From contig NZ_SJPI01000001.1 of NCBI RefSeq assembly GCF_007859865.1, forward strand, positions 1,860,001 to 1,924,000: DNA of 64,000 nucleotides. Reading direction: 5' to 3'. A program made the position numbers and the translations under genes. The notes under the pieces were generated by a model, which did no database searches, was not told the origin of the DNA, and was given only the letters and a program-made list of their open reading frames with translations. Below are positions 43,302-51,085 of the stretch, in pieces (within the stretch, counting starts at the first letter, position 1; every line of letters starts with the position of its first letter). The DNA comes from Rubripirellula amarantea. GTDB taxonomy: Bacteria; Planctomycetota; Planctomycetia; Pirellulales; Pirellulaceae.

Positions 43302-43660
43302 TAAGCGTCAGTTGCCGAGCTGATGTTTGCTGCCTTTGGCGGAGTGTGTTCCTCCGGCTGCTTCGATTCCCACTGCGACAGCTCTTCAAATTGTTTGTGC
43401 CACTGCCCTGTGATGCTCGACAACGCACCACCGCGATTGGTCACTGTTTCCTGGCACTGTTTCTTCACTCTTGCTTCAATATCACTTTGAAGCATGCCTT
43501 TGCGTTTGCGTGCGTAGCCGCTCATCAACAACGTCTTTAATAGACTCTCGACTGTCTCAGCGTTGCTGCTCACCGACGCTTCTTCGCCGCTAAGTTTTTC
43601 GCAACAAATGGATGCAAGTTTGTCGAGCTGCTTCTCGATCTGTGGATTTGTATCGCTCAT
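43301..43660 (-). CDS. Small hypothetical protein, 119 aa
   Basis: No family recognised. Hydrophilic, mostly helical: QIEKQLDKLASICCEKLSGEE, then SLLKTLLMSGYARKRKGMLQSDIEARVKKQC and a C-terminal Pro/Glu-rich tail. No signal peptide or membrane segment. The start is the ATG at 43660 with AAGGG nine bases upstream, and a perfect sigma-54 promoter ends 48 bases upstream. Its stop codon abuts a 16-base tandem repeat. Located after the Hpt gene on the same strand (90 bases). Confidence 0.65.
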   Translation of the reverse strand: MSDTNPQIEKQLDKLASICCEKLSGEEASVSSNAETVESLLKTLLMSGYARKRKGMLQSDIEARVKKQCQETVTNRGGALSSITGQWHKQFEELSQWESKQPEEHTPPKAANISSATDA

Positions 43661-43707
43661 GACTACCCTTTGTCGTTGTGTTTCAAATGATTTTCTTGTC
43701 ACTAAGA

Positions 43708-43722
43708 GCAAGGTTCATGCCA
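43708..43722 (-). promoter_or_regulatory. sigma-54 promoter of the 119-aa hypothetical gene
   Basis: Minus strand reads G-TGGCAT-GAACC-TTGC-T, an exact match to TGGCAY-N5-TTGC, ending 48 bases before the ATG at 43660. Confidence 0.72.
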
Positions 43723-43750
43723 CAGCAATTGCCACTGCAAACCAAGATTG

Positions 43751-44101
43751 TCAACTGAGGTTTCCGATTTCGGAAACTAGTTCGCGAAGTCTCGGCTGAG
43801 CGCTCTTAAACAGCACTGCGACTTCGCCAGAGTCACCCGACCTTGCGGCTTCGATAATTGGCTGCAGATCGCTAACGGGCTGTCCGGTTTCAAAGGTGCT
43901 TAGCAAGCCTTTCAACGCATGTCCCGTCTGTGCAACGTCTTCAAGCTTTCCTGAGTCGATCTCCGACTCTAGCTGCGCAACCATTGTGGGTGCATCTTCG
44001 GTTACCATCTCGGCGAGCATGACCAATGTGTCTTCATCACCGTCAAGTCGCGTTAACGCGGCCGAAAAGCGTTGTCGTTGATCAGCAGTCAATCCAGCCA
44101 T
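43751..44101 (-). CDS. Stand-alone Hpt (histidine phosphotransfer) protein
   Basis: 116-residue all-helical protein of the Hpt type. The phospho-accepting His61 lies in TGHALKGLLSTFE, the usual H-x-L-K-G pattern, flanked by acidic helices. It has no kinase or receiver domain and is cytoplasmic. Hpt proteins carry phosphate from the receiver of a hybrid kinase to a separate response regulator. The window contains two hybrid kinases and two free receivers it could connect. GGAAGAG precedes the ATG. It lies 99 bases after a DUF883-like gene, with a GCACAGG/CCTGTGC hairpin in the gap, so it may be partly insulated from that operon. Confidence 0.85.
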   Translation of the reverse strand: MAGLTADQRQRFSAALTRLDGDEDTLVMLAEMVTEDAPTMVAQLESEIDSGKLEDVAQTGHALKGLLSTFETGQPVSDLQPIIEAARSGDSGEVAVLFKSAQPRLRELVSEIGNLS

Positions 44102-44200
44102 ACAACTTTCTCTTCCTTAGGCACAGGTTGCCAGCCTGTGCAATTTTCTATGACGTCCGCAAGTCGTCGGCCCTCGACTTTAAACCACAATTCACCAAGG

Positions 44201-44443
44201 TTACGGTTTCAGCTTCCACCCAACGAGCACTCCAATACCGAATGCCCAGCACGCAGCAACATCAGGATTATCCTTCGCGTATGCTTTCGCTAGGCTAAAG
44301 AGATCGGCTGCAGGTTCTTGAACATAATGCTTGGCCGCGTCGGATGCTATTTCGCCTGCACCTGCTGCGACACGATTCGCTGCTTCTTTTGCTTGTTCTG
44401 ACATGTTTTTACCGTTCGAGGTTGGAGTAGTTGCGTTGGACAT
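44201..44443 (-). CDS. DUF883-like small protein with C-terminal membrane anchor
   Basis: 80 residues. A hydrophilic Ala-rich helix (EQAKEAANRVAAGAGEIASDAAKHYVQEP) is followed by a C-terminal segment CWAFGIGVLVGWKLKP, similar in layout to the ElaB/YqjD/DUF883 family, whose members anchor to the inner membrane by a glycine-rich C-terminal helix. The ATG at 44443 is chosen; a second possibility is the ATG at 44404. Four bases after the holin-like gene. Confidence 0.68.
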   Translation of the reverse strand: MSNATTPTSNGKNMSEQAKEAANRVAAGAGEIASDAAKHYVQEPAADLFSLAKAYAKDNPDVAACWAFGIGVLVGWKLKP

Positions 44444-44447
44444 AGGA

Positions 44448-44969
44448 TTACCGCGTGTAGGAAGTAGGTTGAGATTGGTTTGGCCGTGTTGAGGCCCAAC
44501 CATCAGATTGGGATAGTTCGACATCGGTTTCTTGGAAGGTTTCCCTGCGCAATTGATTACGAGCTGATGAGTTAGGAGACACCAGTGTTGCCTTCAACCA
44601 ACGTAAGTTTTCAGCAAACTCTGACTTTGTCTCGCTCATTGCTGAAGCCGCAGCTTTGGTAAGCGTTAACGCGATCCATCCGAGTACAGCGACTAGAACA
44701 AAGAAAGCAACACCGACAACGAGCATGGCACCGCCGATCGAGAGCTCAGTGAACTCGCCTAGCAATAGGCCGCTGGCAATCATGACGACGGTTAATGCTG
44801 ATCCTGCAATGGTCGCTGCAAGTCCACCGAAAATGCCAGCGCGAACAAGTTTGCGTTTCGCCTCTTGGCTGTCGACCGAAAGCAGTTCAAGTTGGAGCTC
44901 GAAAAGATCGAGGACGTCCTGAGTTACTTTTTGGAAGCTTGATTGTTGGGTTGTTGCATGAGTGGGCAT
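44448..44969 (-). CDS. Phage-holin-family-like membrane protein (YqjE/DUF1469 type)
   Basis: 173 residues. An N-terminal amphipathic region (QDVLDLFELQLELLSVDSQEAKRK) is followed by two membrane helices (about 50-75 and 85-110, IFGGLAATIAGSALTVVMIASG and GAMLVVGVAFFVLVAVLGWIAL), as in the YqjE/Actinobacterial phage holin family. The C-terminal tail is polar. Despite the name, the family is found beside YqjD/DUF883 genes in non-phage chromosomes. The ATG at 44969 follows AAGGGAG; an in-frame ATG at 45002 is possible. Confidence 0.78.
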   Translation of the reverse strand: MPTHATTQQSSFQKVTQDVLDLFELQLELLSVDSQEAKRKLVRAGIFGGLAATIAGSALTVVMIASGLLLGEFTELSIGGAMLVVGVAFFVLVAVLGWIALTLTKAAASAMSETKSEFAENLRWLKATLVSPNSSARNQLRRETFQETDVELSQSDGWASTRPNQSQPTSYTR

Positions 44970-44974
44970 GGCAC

Positions 44975-45190
44975 TTACCACTCCCTTCGTTTGACGAGCC
45001 ATCCGAGTGCCAGCCCTGTCGCGAACGCGGTCGCTACAGCGATTTCAGGTTTGGATTCGACAAACTGTACAAAGCGGTTAGATAGTGAGCGTTGCTGCGC
45101 TTCGATCGCAAGCGAATGATCTCGTTGAACTTGACCTCGACCAGAATTGACTTGGTCATCGATCGAACGTTGGGGGGCAGGAGCAATCAT
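44975..45190 (-). CDS. DUF883/YqjD-like small membrane-anchored protein
   Basis: 71 residues. A hydrophilic helix rich in Gln, Arg and Ser (IEAQQRSLSNRFVQFVESKPE) leads to a C-terminal membrane segment IAVATAFATGLALGWLVKRRE with the small-residue pattern seen in ElaB/YqjD/DUF883 proteins, which can bind ribosomes and the membrane in stationary phase. Overlaps the upstream gene by four bases. Confidence 0.78.
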   Translation of the reverse strand: MIAPAPQRSIDDQVNSGRGQVQRDHSLAIEAQQRSLSNRFVQFVESKPEIAVATAFATGLALGWLVKRREW

Positions 45191-45618
45191 CGTGGAGCAT
45201 TCCTCATTTCGTGTGTCCTGGTGTCACTGGTTCGTGCATTGGTGCGAGATGCACCGGTGAAATGGCTGGCCAATTCTCTCGCGGCCATCGACGTCGCTTG
45301 GCGGAGTAGCAGTGTCATTGCGGCACCTGCTATTCCGGCAAACATCCCACGTTTTGCTGGAGTGTCCGCAGAAGCATCCGCACGACGATAGTGTGGAACA
45401 GCTATCTGCTTGCTCTTCTTCGGGACGACTAGAAATCCAGCAACCGCGACCGCGGCCAATATCGGTACGGAGTGACGCGACATGTGGTATTTCCAGTCCG
45501 ATAGCTGCTTAACACGCTCGCGTGCATCATCCACGTCGTAAGGCAACTCAGATCGGATCTGTTGCATACGATCGCGAATCGCGGCAGCCTGCTTACGGGT
45601 TGCAAGTGTGCTAGTCAT
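45187..45618 (-). CDS. Membrane protein of the CsbD/DUF883 operon, 143 aa
   Basis: Not assigned to a named family. A helical N-terminus (RDRMQQIRSELPYDVDDARERVKQLSDWKYHMSRH in two parts) resembles DUF3618/YqjD-type leaders, followed by a membrane helix VPILAAVAVAGFLVVP, a basic linker and a second, Gly/Ala-rich segment MFAGIAGAAMTLLLRQA. Two bases after the CsbD gene and coupled to the next gene. Confidence 0.72.
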   Translation of the reverse strand: MTSTLATRKQAAAIRDRMQQIRSELPYDVDDARERVKQLSDWKYHMSRHSVPILAAVAVAGFLVVPKKSKQIAVPHYRRADASADTPAKRGMFAGIAGAAMTLLLRQATSMAARELASHFTGASRTNARTSDTRTHEMRNAPR

Positions 45619-45620
45619 GT

Positions 45621-46052
45621 CTATCGCTTTCGACCAAGAAACAACAAAGCGCCCGCAGCGATTCCAAGCCCGAACACGATTGCCAATGATTCCGTCGGAC
45701 GTGCACGCACGGTGTCTACCACCCGTGCTGAGTAGTCAGCAGACTGGGCGGCGAACTTTCGTGCTTGGTCTCTCGCATAGTCGCTGGCTTCGGAAGCAAG
45801 TTGCTGAGCGGCCTCGCCATACTGTTGGACGGAATCCGCAGCACGTTCGCCAATGCCACCTCGAAATACGCTATCGATGAAATCTTCGATCTCGTTGCGA
45901 GCAGCACCGGTCTTTTGTTGAACCATTCCGACCAGTTGATCGGCGGAACCTTGGACACGCTGCAAATCATCGTCGGTTAATTGACCCCAATGCTCTTTTA
46001 ATCGGCCTGCGATCTCGTTCCAGTGGCCCTTAATTTGTTCTCGGTTAGCCAT
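45621..46052 (-). CDS. CsbD-like stress protein with DUF883-type membrane anchor
   Basis: 143 residues. N-terminal CsbD domain ([20 protein letters not shown], then [19 protein letters not shown]). The second half has an amphipathic Ala/Gln helix ([21 protein letters not shown]) and a C-terminal anchor [20 protein letters not shown]. Thus a CsbD domain is fused to a DUF883-type tail, as in the gene at 1-399. GGAGG precedes the ATG at 46052. First gene of the run 46052-44201; a perfect sigma-54 promoter ends 76 bases upstream. Confidence 0.88.
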   Translation of the reverse strand: MANREQIKGHWNEIAGRLKEHWGQLTDDDLQRVQGSADQLVGMVQQKTGAARNEIEDFIDSVFRGGIGERAADSVQQYGEAAQQLASEASDYARDQARKFAAQSADYSARVVDTVRARPTESLAIVFGLGIAAGALLFLGRKR

Positions 46053-46127
46053 GGTCTTATCCTCCATCGTCGTTGTGTTGTTTTGTCGTCCTGCCAGCCA
46101 TGAAGGCTGTCGAGACTCAACCAGAAA

Positions 46128-46142
46128 GCAATTGATGTGCCA
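46128..46142 (-). promoter_or_regulatory. sigma-54 promoter of the CsbD/DUF883 operon
   Basis: Minus strand reads G-TGGCAC-ATCAA-TTGC-T, an exact consensus match, ending 76 bases before the ATG at 46052. The 46053-46396 interval holds no other gene and has a second site facing right. Confidence 0.8.
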
Positions 46143-46308
46143 CAGCAGTATTCAGGGTGAAATTGATGCCGCTGACTAATCGGCTTGGTCAATATTGGCT
46201 CAGGCTGGTCGCTTGCCAACCAACCGCAGGTCGCTAGTGTTTGCTCATGCAGGCCTACCCAGTGAATCCATTTCGTCATGACCTCCGCCGCATTAAATGG
46301 TTCTATGA

Positions 46309-46323
46309 AGGCACAGTACTTGC
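46309..46323 (+). promoter_or_regulatory. Candidate sigma-54 promoter of the receiver protein
   Basis: Plus strand reads AGGCAC-AGTAC-TTGC-T, one mismatch, ending 74 bases before the ATG at 46397. It forms a divergent pair with the CsbD operon promoter. Confidence 0.55.
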
Positions 46324-46396
46324 TAATCGAGGTTGATCACCGATAGAAAGTGCATCCTCGTCGGTTCTCCCTCCTCTCTTGGTACCTGGTCCAACC

Positions 46397-46903
46397 ATGC
46401 CGGACTCGATTCCGTTAAAACGGTGTTTAATTGCCGATGATGTGCGCGCGTCTCGAAAAGTCGTGGGATCTTGGTTGCATGAATGCCAGTTTCAATGCGA
46501 GTATGTCGAGGATGGCCGCACCGCATGGGAGTCGATCGTCGAGCAACCACCTGAACTGTTAGTGACTGACCTCGAGATGCCAGTTTTGTGTGGCCTAGAG
46601 CTGCTGTTTAAAATCCGAAACTCGGAAGACGACCGTGTTCGGCGAATGCCCGTGCTCGTGATGACCAGCCTCCAGGACAATCAAACATGGCACGTTATTG
46701 AACAAATGGGAGGCGATGGACTGCTGCATAAACCGCTCGACAAGCAATCAACACTTTCAATGGTGACCGAGATGGTCACACGCAGCAGGCGCCGCTGTGA
46801 AGCAACGCTTCCCAGCGATGATCAATTTATCCAAGGCATGGGTGTTATCTCGCCAACGCTGCGCCGGTTACTTCGAACGGTAACCGAGAATCAACAATGG
46901 TGA
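46397..46903 (+). CDS. Receiver-domain response regulator without DNA-binding output
   Basis: 168 residues. Receiver domain about 5-130: acidic pair in IADDVRAS, phospho-acceptor Asp58 in LLVTDLEMPVLCGLE, Thr in VMTS, Lys in HKPLDK. The remaining about 40 residues (RSRRRCEATLPSDDQ to the end) are short and match no output domain, so it may act by protein contact or as a phosphate sink. The ATG at 46397 is used; a TTG at 46379 is in frame. Convergent with the BrkB gene (16-base gap). Confidence 0.85.
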   Translation: MPDSIPLKRCLIADDVRASRKVVGSWLHECQFQCEYVEDGRTAWESIVEQPPELLVTDLEMPVLCGLELLFKIRNSEDDRVRRMPVLVMTSLQDNQTWHVIEQMGGDGLLHKPLDKQSTLSMVTEMVTRSRRRCEATLPSDDQFIQGMGVISPTLRRLLRTVTENQQW

Positions 46904-46919
46904 AGCGTTAGTTTTCGGG

Positions 46920-47828
46920 TTAGTCTCGTTGAACGGTCTCAACGACGCGGACTGCATTTTTGTCTGGTTGAATCCCATCACCATAAAGTGTGGCATAGAC
47001 CTGAGTGGCTTCAGCACCAAGTAGCACGATGATTGCACTGTAGTAAACCCAAACGAGAATCACAGCGAGTGAGGCTGCCGCTGCACCAAGTTCCGCACCG
47101 GGTTCCGAATAAGAGAAATAGATTTGCATCGCATATCGGCCGGCGAGGAATAACGCCGTTGTGATCGTTGCTCCAACAAGCACATCGCGCCAGCGGATTT
47201 TGGCATCAGGCATGAATTTGAAAATTGCCGAGAAAACTGAAAACACAACTGCTGCCTGGACGGCGTAGTTAATTCCATCGGCGACTCCCAGGCTGGTGCC
47301 GATGTAGTCCGTGATTTGTCGACCCGCAGTTGAAAGTACGGACGAAACAGCGATCGAAACCAGCAGCAAAAAGCCGAGGCCCAGGATCATCGCAAATGAT
47401 AGAACTCGCTTGCTAATCATCGTCGCCAAGCTGGATTTTTCGGGGTCTGGTTTCACCTGCCACACCTGATTAAGTGAATCTTGTAGCGTTCCGACCACGC
47501 CCGTTGCACCCACCAAGATTCCGGCGAAGCTGAGTAACGTTTTCCACCAGTTGGCTTTGGAGTCTTCGGTATCGTTCAAGATGGAAGATATCTCATCGAC
47601 GGCTTCTTCGTTGCCGAGCATGTCAGACAATTGACTCGTTAGCACCGTCTGGGCTTTGTCGCGTGCCTGATCGCTCTCGTAAGCAACTGACAATCCGAAC
47701 GTCATTACGGTCATCAATAAAAATAGTAGAGGTGGCAAAGCGAAGGTCGTGTAGTACGCCATCGCTGCAGCGAGTGTCGTACAACGGTCTTTCGAGAATT
47801 CAGCAAACGTTTGCTTAAGAAACTTCAT
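46920..47828 (-). CDS. YihY/BrkB-family membrane protein
   Basis: 302 residues. Six membrane segments; the N-terminal signature is TFAEFSKDRCTTLAAAMAYYTTFALPPLLFLL (split by the first helix), followed by GILVGATGVVGTLQDSLNQVWQV and GGAALSLAVILVWVYYSA-like helices near the end. The family is widespread in bacteria with unknown or transporter-like function. The frame is open upstream to 48068, but the family start is the Met at 47828. The long 5' interval could hold its promoter (a weak sigma-54-like site at 47980-47994). Confidence 0.88.
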   Translation of the reverse strand: MKFLKQTFAEFSKDRCTTLAAAMAYYTTFALPPLLFLLMTVMTFGLSVAYESDQARDKAQTVLTSQLSDMLGNEEAVDEISSILNDTEDSKANWWKTLLSFAGILVGATGVVGTLQDSLNQVWQVKPDPEKSSLATMISKRVLSFAMILGLGFLLLVSIAVSSVLSTAGRQITDYIGTSLGVADGINYAVQAAVVFSVFSAIFKFMPDAKIRWRDVLVGATITTALFLAGRYAMQIYFSYSEPGAELGAAAASLAVILVWVYYSAIIVLLGAEATQVYATLYGDGIQPDKNAVRVVETVQRD

Positions 47829-48298
47829 TGGCTTGTTCGGTGTTACGAGGAGCGGAGTGCAGGAATGAAAAGATTCGACGGCAATAGCATCGATGTCGAT
47901 CCAACCATGAAGGTCAACTCGTTTCCGTTCATGTATTACCAGCCAGTAAGCCTCACTTTGAGACCAATGCCTATCTAGAGCATTTGATATGCCGGAAGCC
48001 TGGCAATAGTCCGGCAATGCTGATCGGTGGTATTTCAAGCGGGTTCGCCCTGTGGATAGAGGTCGCATCGCAAAGGGAAAAACGAGGCGACGTCATTAAG
48101 GGGGACTTCCGGGAAGTTCCATTGGCGTCATGACGCATATTCAGGACGTCACGCTCTTCGAATCGAACGTTCATTTTGAACATCAGGCCAGTCTCGATTG
48201 GCACGGCAATCGCTTTGCTGCTGGTTTTGGCGTTTTAAACGCTGTTGGTCATTCAACATCCCTTTCAGCATCCCTTTGAAATTTGGTGAGAGAACATT
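47829..48298. other. Intergenic region between divergent BrkB and DUF892 genes
   Basis: 470 bases. It contains the sigma-54 promoter of the DUF892 gene (48199-48213, plus) and a weak minus-strand candidate CGGCAT-ATCAA-ATGC at 47980-47994, with two mismatches and 152 bases from the BrkB start. ORFs across it have no recognisable product. Confidence 0.5.
48199..48213 (+). promoter_or_regulatory. sigma-54 promoter of the DUF892 gene
   Basis: Plus strand reads T-TGGCAC-GGCAA-TCGC-T, one mismatch in the -12 box, ending 86 bases before the ATG at 48299. It is in the same orientation relative to its gene as the minus-strand sites. Confidence 0.65.
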
Positions 48299-48793
48299 AT
48301 GTCCATGAAAACCCTTGCTGATGCCTTTTACGACGAACTTCGTGATGTGCTAAGTGCCGAAAAGCAACTGGTCAAAGCGCTGCCAAAGATGATCAAAAAA
48401 GCATCATGCGAAAAACTAGTCGCCGCAATTGAAAGCCACCTCGCGGAAACGGAAGCCCAGGTCGAACGGGTCGAAAAGGCGTTTGAAGAGACCGGCAAAG
48501 CGGCACGTGCAAAGACTTGCGAGGCAATGAAAGGGTTGATTTCGGAAGCCGAAGAGATGCTTAAGGAAGAAGCCGAACCCGCCGTCAAGGATGCTGTGAT
48601 CATCGCGTGTGCTCAAAAGGTGGAGCACTATGAAATTGCGACATACGGAACGTTGTGCACCTGGGCCGAGGCGCTCGGCTATGACAACGCTTTAAAACTC
48701 CTCAAGCAGAACATCGACGAGGAGGAAACGGCTGATAAGAAACTGTCCGAGATTGCGAAAGCGATCAATAAGGATGCTCTATCGGTTGGTTAG
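48299..48793 (+). CDS. DUF892 ferritin-like protein (YciE/YciF type)
   Basis: 164 residues, all helical. The start [32 protein letters not shown] and the acidic residues in [15 protein letters not shown] and [16 protein letters not shown] give the Glu/His set of the DUF892 di-iron ferritin-like fold. The YciE/YciF group is induced by osmotic and other stress. No signal peptide. Upstream sigma-54-type promoter; a methyltransferase gene follows after 56 bases. Confidence 0.9.
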   Translation: MSMKTLADAFYDELRDVLSAEKQLVKALPKMIKKASCEKLVAAIESHLAETEAQVERVEKAFEETGKAARAKTCEAMKGLISEAEEMLKEEAEPAVKDAVIIACAQKVEHYEIATYGTLCTWAEALGYDNALKLLKQNIDEEETADKKLSEIAKAINKDALSVG

Positions 48794-48849
48794 CCGGCAT
48801 TCTCGAACGCTTTTCAACTTCCATCACTCTCCCTCTGTGACGCTGATTT

Positions 48850-49455
48850 ATGACGACGCATGCAGCCCGTTTCCGTCGCCGTTCTTACTGGAATCGTGCT
48901 GCGGCCGTACTCCAGGAATGGCTTCGCGAGCCCACCCAAGTGGCCTCCCTCGTTCCCAGTACCACTTCGCTAACCAGACGAATCGCCGAGCGTGAGTGCA
49001 TACGAAACGCATCGGCGATTCTTGACCTGGGTCCGGGAACGGGGGGAACGACGGAAGCTTTGCTAGAAGTCGCCCAGCCGAATTGCCGAGTCTTGGCAAT
49101 CGAAAAGACGGATGGCTTTATCGAATCGCTTCATGAGATCGACGATCCTCGTTTGATCGTCGAGCACGGAGATGTGATGGGGCTCGGGCGTATCCTGCTG
49201 TCGCATCAAATCGAATCACTAGATGTGATCGTATCTGGGATTCCGTTTTCGACTCTCTCCGAAACTGATGCGGTTAATTTGTGCAAGTCCATCGACCAGG
49301 CTTTGCCAGATGGTGGAACGTTCATTGCCTATCAGTTACGGAGCGACGTCGCTCGTTACGCGGATCCTCACTTTGGACGAGCCTCTACCGAAATGGTTTG
49401 GATCAACGTACCACCTCTAAGAGTTTTTACTTGGACCAAGCACGCCCATGTCTAG
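48850..49455 (+). CDS. Class I SAM-dependent methyltransferase (phospholipid N-methyltransferase-like)
   Basis: 201 residues. Motif I is ILDLGPGTGGTTEALLE, motif II VLAIEKTDGF, and the later segment LDVIVSGIPFSTLSETDAV matches the PmtA-like group (SGLPF/IPF motif). The N-terminal REPTQVASLVPSTTSLTRRIA is also typical of that group, where it helps membrane binding. Phospholipid or small-molecule methylation is likely; the substrate is not proven. Confidence 0.85.
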   Translation: MTTHAARFRRRSYWNRAAAVLQEWLREPTQVASLVPSTTSLTRRIAERECIRNASAILDLGPGTGGTTEALLEVAQPNCRVLAIEKTDGFIESLHEIDDPRLIVEHGDVMGLGRILLSHQIESLDVIVSGIPFSTLSETDAVNLCKSIDQALPDGGTFIAYQLRSDVARYADPHFGRASTEMVWINVPPLRVFTWTKHAHV

Positions 49456-49974
49456 ATCAAGTCGCATGTAATGTCCGATCGCTTGACGTAAACACCGATA
49501 TTCGGTTGGTCCCTCTGCGAAGAAGACGCCGGACTTGGCGTGGCAGGTGTGGCTTGCCTCCGTTGGTTTCGCATCGCTGAGTTTGCATCCATTCAACGGA
49601 TCTGTTCACATTGTCCACCTGTACCTGCATTGGTCGTTTGTGCGAAAGGTTCCTTGAACGCGAAGTCAGGGCAGCACATTCTACGGGCAGGTAGTGCAAG
49701 CGGACTGCATTTCTGAGAAGATCTCGGTGCAGATAATCTCGGTGCAAGCAATCTCGGGTAAAGAAACTCGGGCAGAGAAAAACGCTGCGTTTAATGGGGA
49801 ACCTCTTGGTTGGCTACCGTGAGCTTCCGGAGGCGTGCTGTTTTTTTATCGTTCGGCGCGAGCAATTCGTTGCAACACGTCCGGGCCCCAACTCGGGCTA
49901 TGTCCCCTCATCGCTTACGCTGTTTTCTAGACTCACTTCGAACGATCCCTTTGTTGAACCATAGCGAAGCACTC
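49456..49974. other. Intergenic region with a 15-base degenerate tandem repeat
   Basis: 519 bases between the methyltransferase and the C39-like gene. At 49718-49777 four 15-base units carry the core AATCTCGGTGCAA with substitutions. No convincing gene was seen; the C39-like frame is open back to 49810, but its first 55 codons do not look like the family. Confidence 0.55.
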
Positions 49975-50823
49975 ATGATGGACATTACGATCGCGATCGC
50001 GGTGATGACTTGTGTATCGATTTTTGCAGGCCTGATCACTGCGAACTTTGCTTACTCGGATAAGGGGCAATGGACGATGCTTGGCTTAGCCATGTCCGTG
50101 CTCGCGATGGTGTACTTTTTAATCTATGGTTCGGGACAACTCATTTGGGCTCGATTCATTGCTTCATCAGCGGCGATTATTTACACGAATGTCGCTGCCT
50201 TGTTCGCGGCAATGGCGGCCGGATGGGCATGGCGACTGCCTAAGACACCTGCTTGGCGACGCGGAGGCCTGAGTGTTCTTCTCGGATGTGCTTCGTTGGC
50301 CGTGATTTGTTGGCCTCTGCTATCGATCGCTTTACGTCCACCACCGGAAGGCGGCGATGTGTGGCAAAACGGGGTCGCGATGCAAACGTCCTGGGCTACT
50401 TGCAGTCCGGCAGCTGCAGCGACATTGTTGAAGAGCGAAAACATTCAGGCGAACGAGAGTGAATTGATACCTCTTTGTTTGACTGACTCTAGTGGCACTC
50501 CCACGCTAGGGCTTTATCGCGGTATTAAGCTCGTTGCCCAACGTCAAGGACGTTCGGTAAGCGTCGTCAATTCTAGCTTGCAGCAATTGGTTGCCGAGAA
50601 GGATTGGCCTGTCTTGATAGCCGTCGAGTTGCCGTTCGGAGTCAAAGATCGTCGCTATGCAGAGCAATGGGGATGGATTCCCGGAATGGGGCACTCCGTT
50701 GTGTTATTTGGACGCACTGAAGAAGGCGGTTTCATCATCGGCGACCCGTCGGTCGGGTTAGAGAAATGGTCCGAGAAGGACATGGAATTGCTTTGGCACG
50801 GTGATGGAATTCGCATTGACTGA
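49975..50823 (+). CDS. Membrane-anchored C39-like cysteine peptidase
   Basis: 282 residues. Four membrane helices occupy about 4-120, followed by a papain-like C39 domain: nucleophile Cys143 in SWATCSPAAAATLL, catalytic His in GMGHSVVLFG and Asp in GDPSVGLEKWSE. C39 domains of bacteriocin exporters cut double-Gly leaders, but here no ABC transporter domain follows, so it is a stand-alone protease facing the cell side set by the helices. The start is the ATG pair at 49975/49978; ribosome site weak. Function and substrate unknown. Confidence 0.8.
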   Translation: MMDITIAIAVMTCVSIFAGLITANFAYSDKGQWTMLGLAMSVLAMVYFLIYGSGQLIWARFIASSAAIIYTNVAALFAAMAAGWAWRLPKTPAWRRGGLSVLLGCASLAVICWPLLSIALRPPPEGGDVWQNGVAMQTSWATCSPAAAATLLKSENIQANESELIPLCLTDSSGTPTLGLYRGIKLVAQRQGRSVSVVNSSLQQLVAEKDWPVLIAVELPFGVKDRRYAEQWGWIPGMGHSVVLFGRTEEGGFIIGDPSVGLEKWSEKDMELLWHGDGIRID

Positions 50824-50901
50824 CGTTGTCAGCGCAAGCGTGAAGGACTGACATTGTCGTGCAAGCGTGACGGACTGAGTGTGTCAGCGAAAGCGAGAGG
50901 C
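50820..50901. repeat. 28-base degenerate tandem repeat, three units
   Basis: Units begin CTGACGTTGTCAGCGCAAGC, CTGACATTGTCGTGCAAGC and CTGAGTGTGTCAGCGAAAGC and end in GTGAAGGA/GTGACGGA/GAGAGGC. The first unit overlaps the stop codon of the C39-like gene. Confidence 0.7.
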
Positions 50902-51005
50902 CAGCAAAGCACCGGTGCTGCCTTTGGTGCGAACGTAGTCCGCAGACTTGGTTGCACGTCGACGCGCGGCCTCGCAGCCCGTTGGGAACAGCCTCACGGC
51001 GTGTT

Positions 51006-51020
51006 AGGCACGGCACTTGC
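51006..51020 (+). promoter_or_regulatory. Candidate sigma-54 promoter of the GH13 gene
   Basis: Plus strand reads AGGCAC-GGCAC-TTGC-T, one mismatch, ending 66 bases before the ATG at 51086. The LOV kinase 65 bases beyond the GH13 stop could be read from it too. Confidence 0.58.
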
Positions 51021-51085
51021 TTAAGGGGAGTCGGCAAAATTGCTAGACAAACATTCCCCCTTTTCGCATTACCCCGTTGGCTTAC

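Noticed and set aside
44102-44200. GCACAGG/CCTGTGC hairpin as a terminator before the Hpt gene
   Set aside because: No T-run follows it in the direction of transcription; at most a weak attenuator.
47980-47994. CGGCAT-ATCAA-ATGC as a BrkB promoter
   Set aside because: Two mismatches and 152 bases from the start; kept only as a note in the intergenic entry.
47829-48068. 80-codon extension of the BrkB-family frame
   Set aside because: The family begins at the hydrophobic FAEFSKDR segment; the extension has no similarity and no ribosome site.
49541-49560. Sigma-54-like TGGCAG...TTGC upstream of the C39-like gene
   Set aside because: Spacing between the GG and GC elements is two bases too long for sigma-54.
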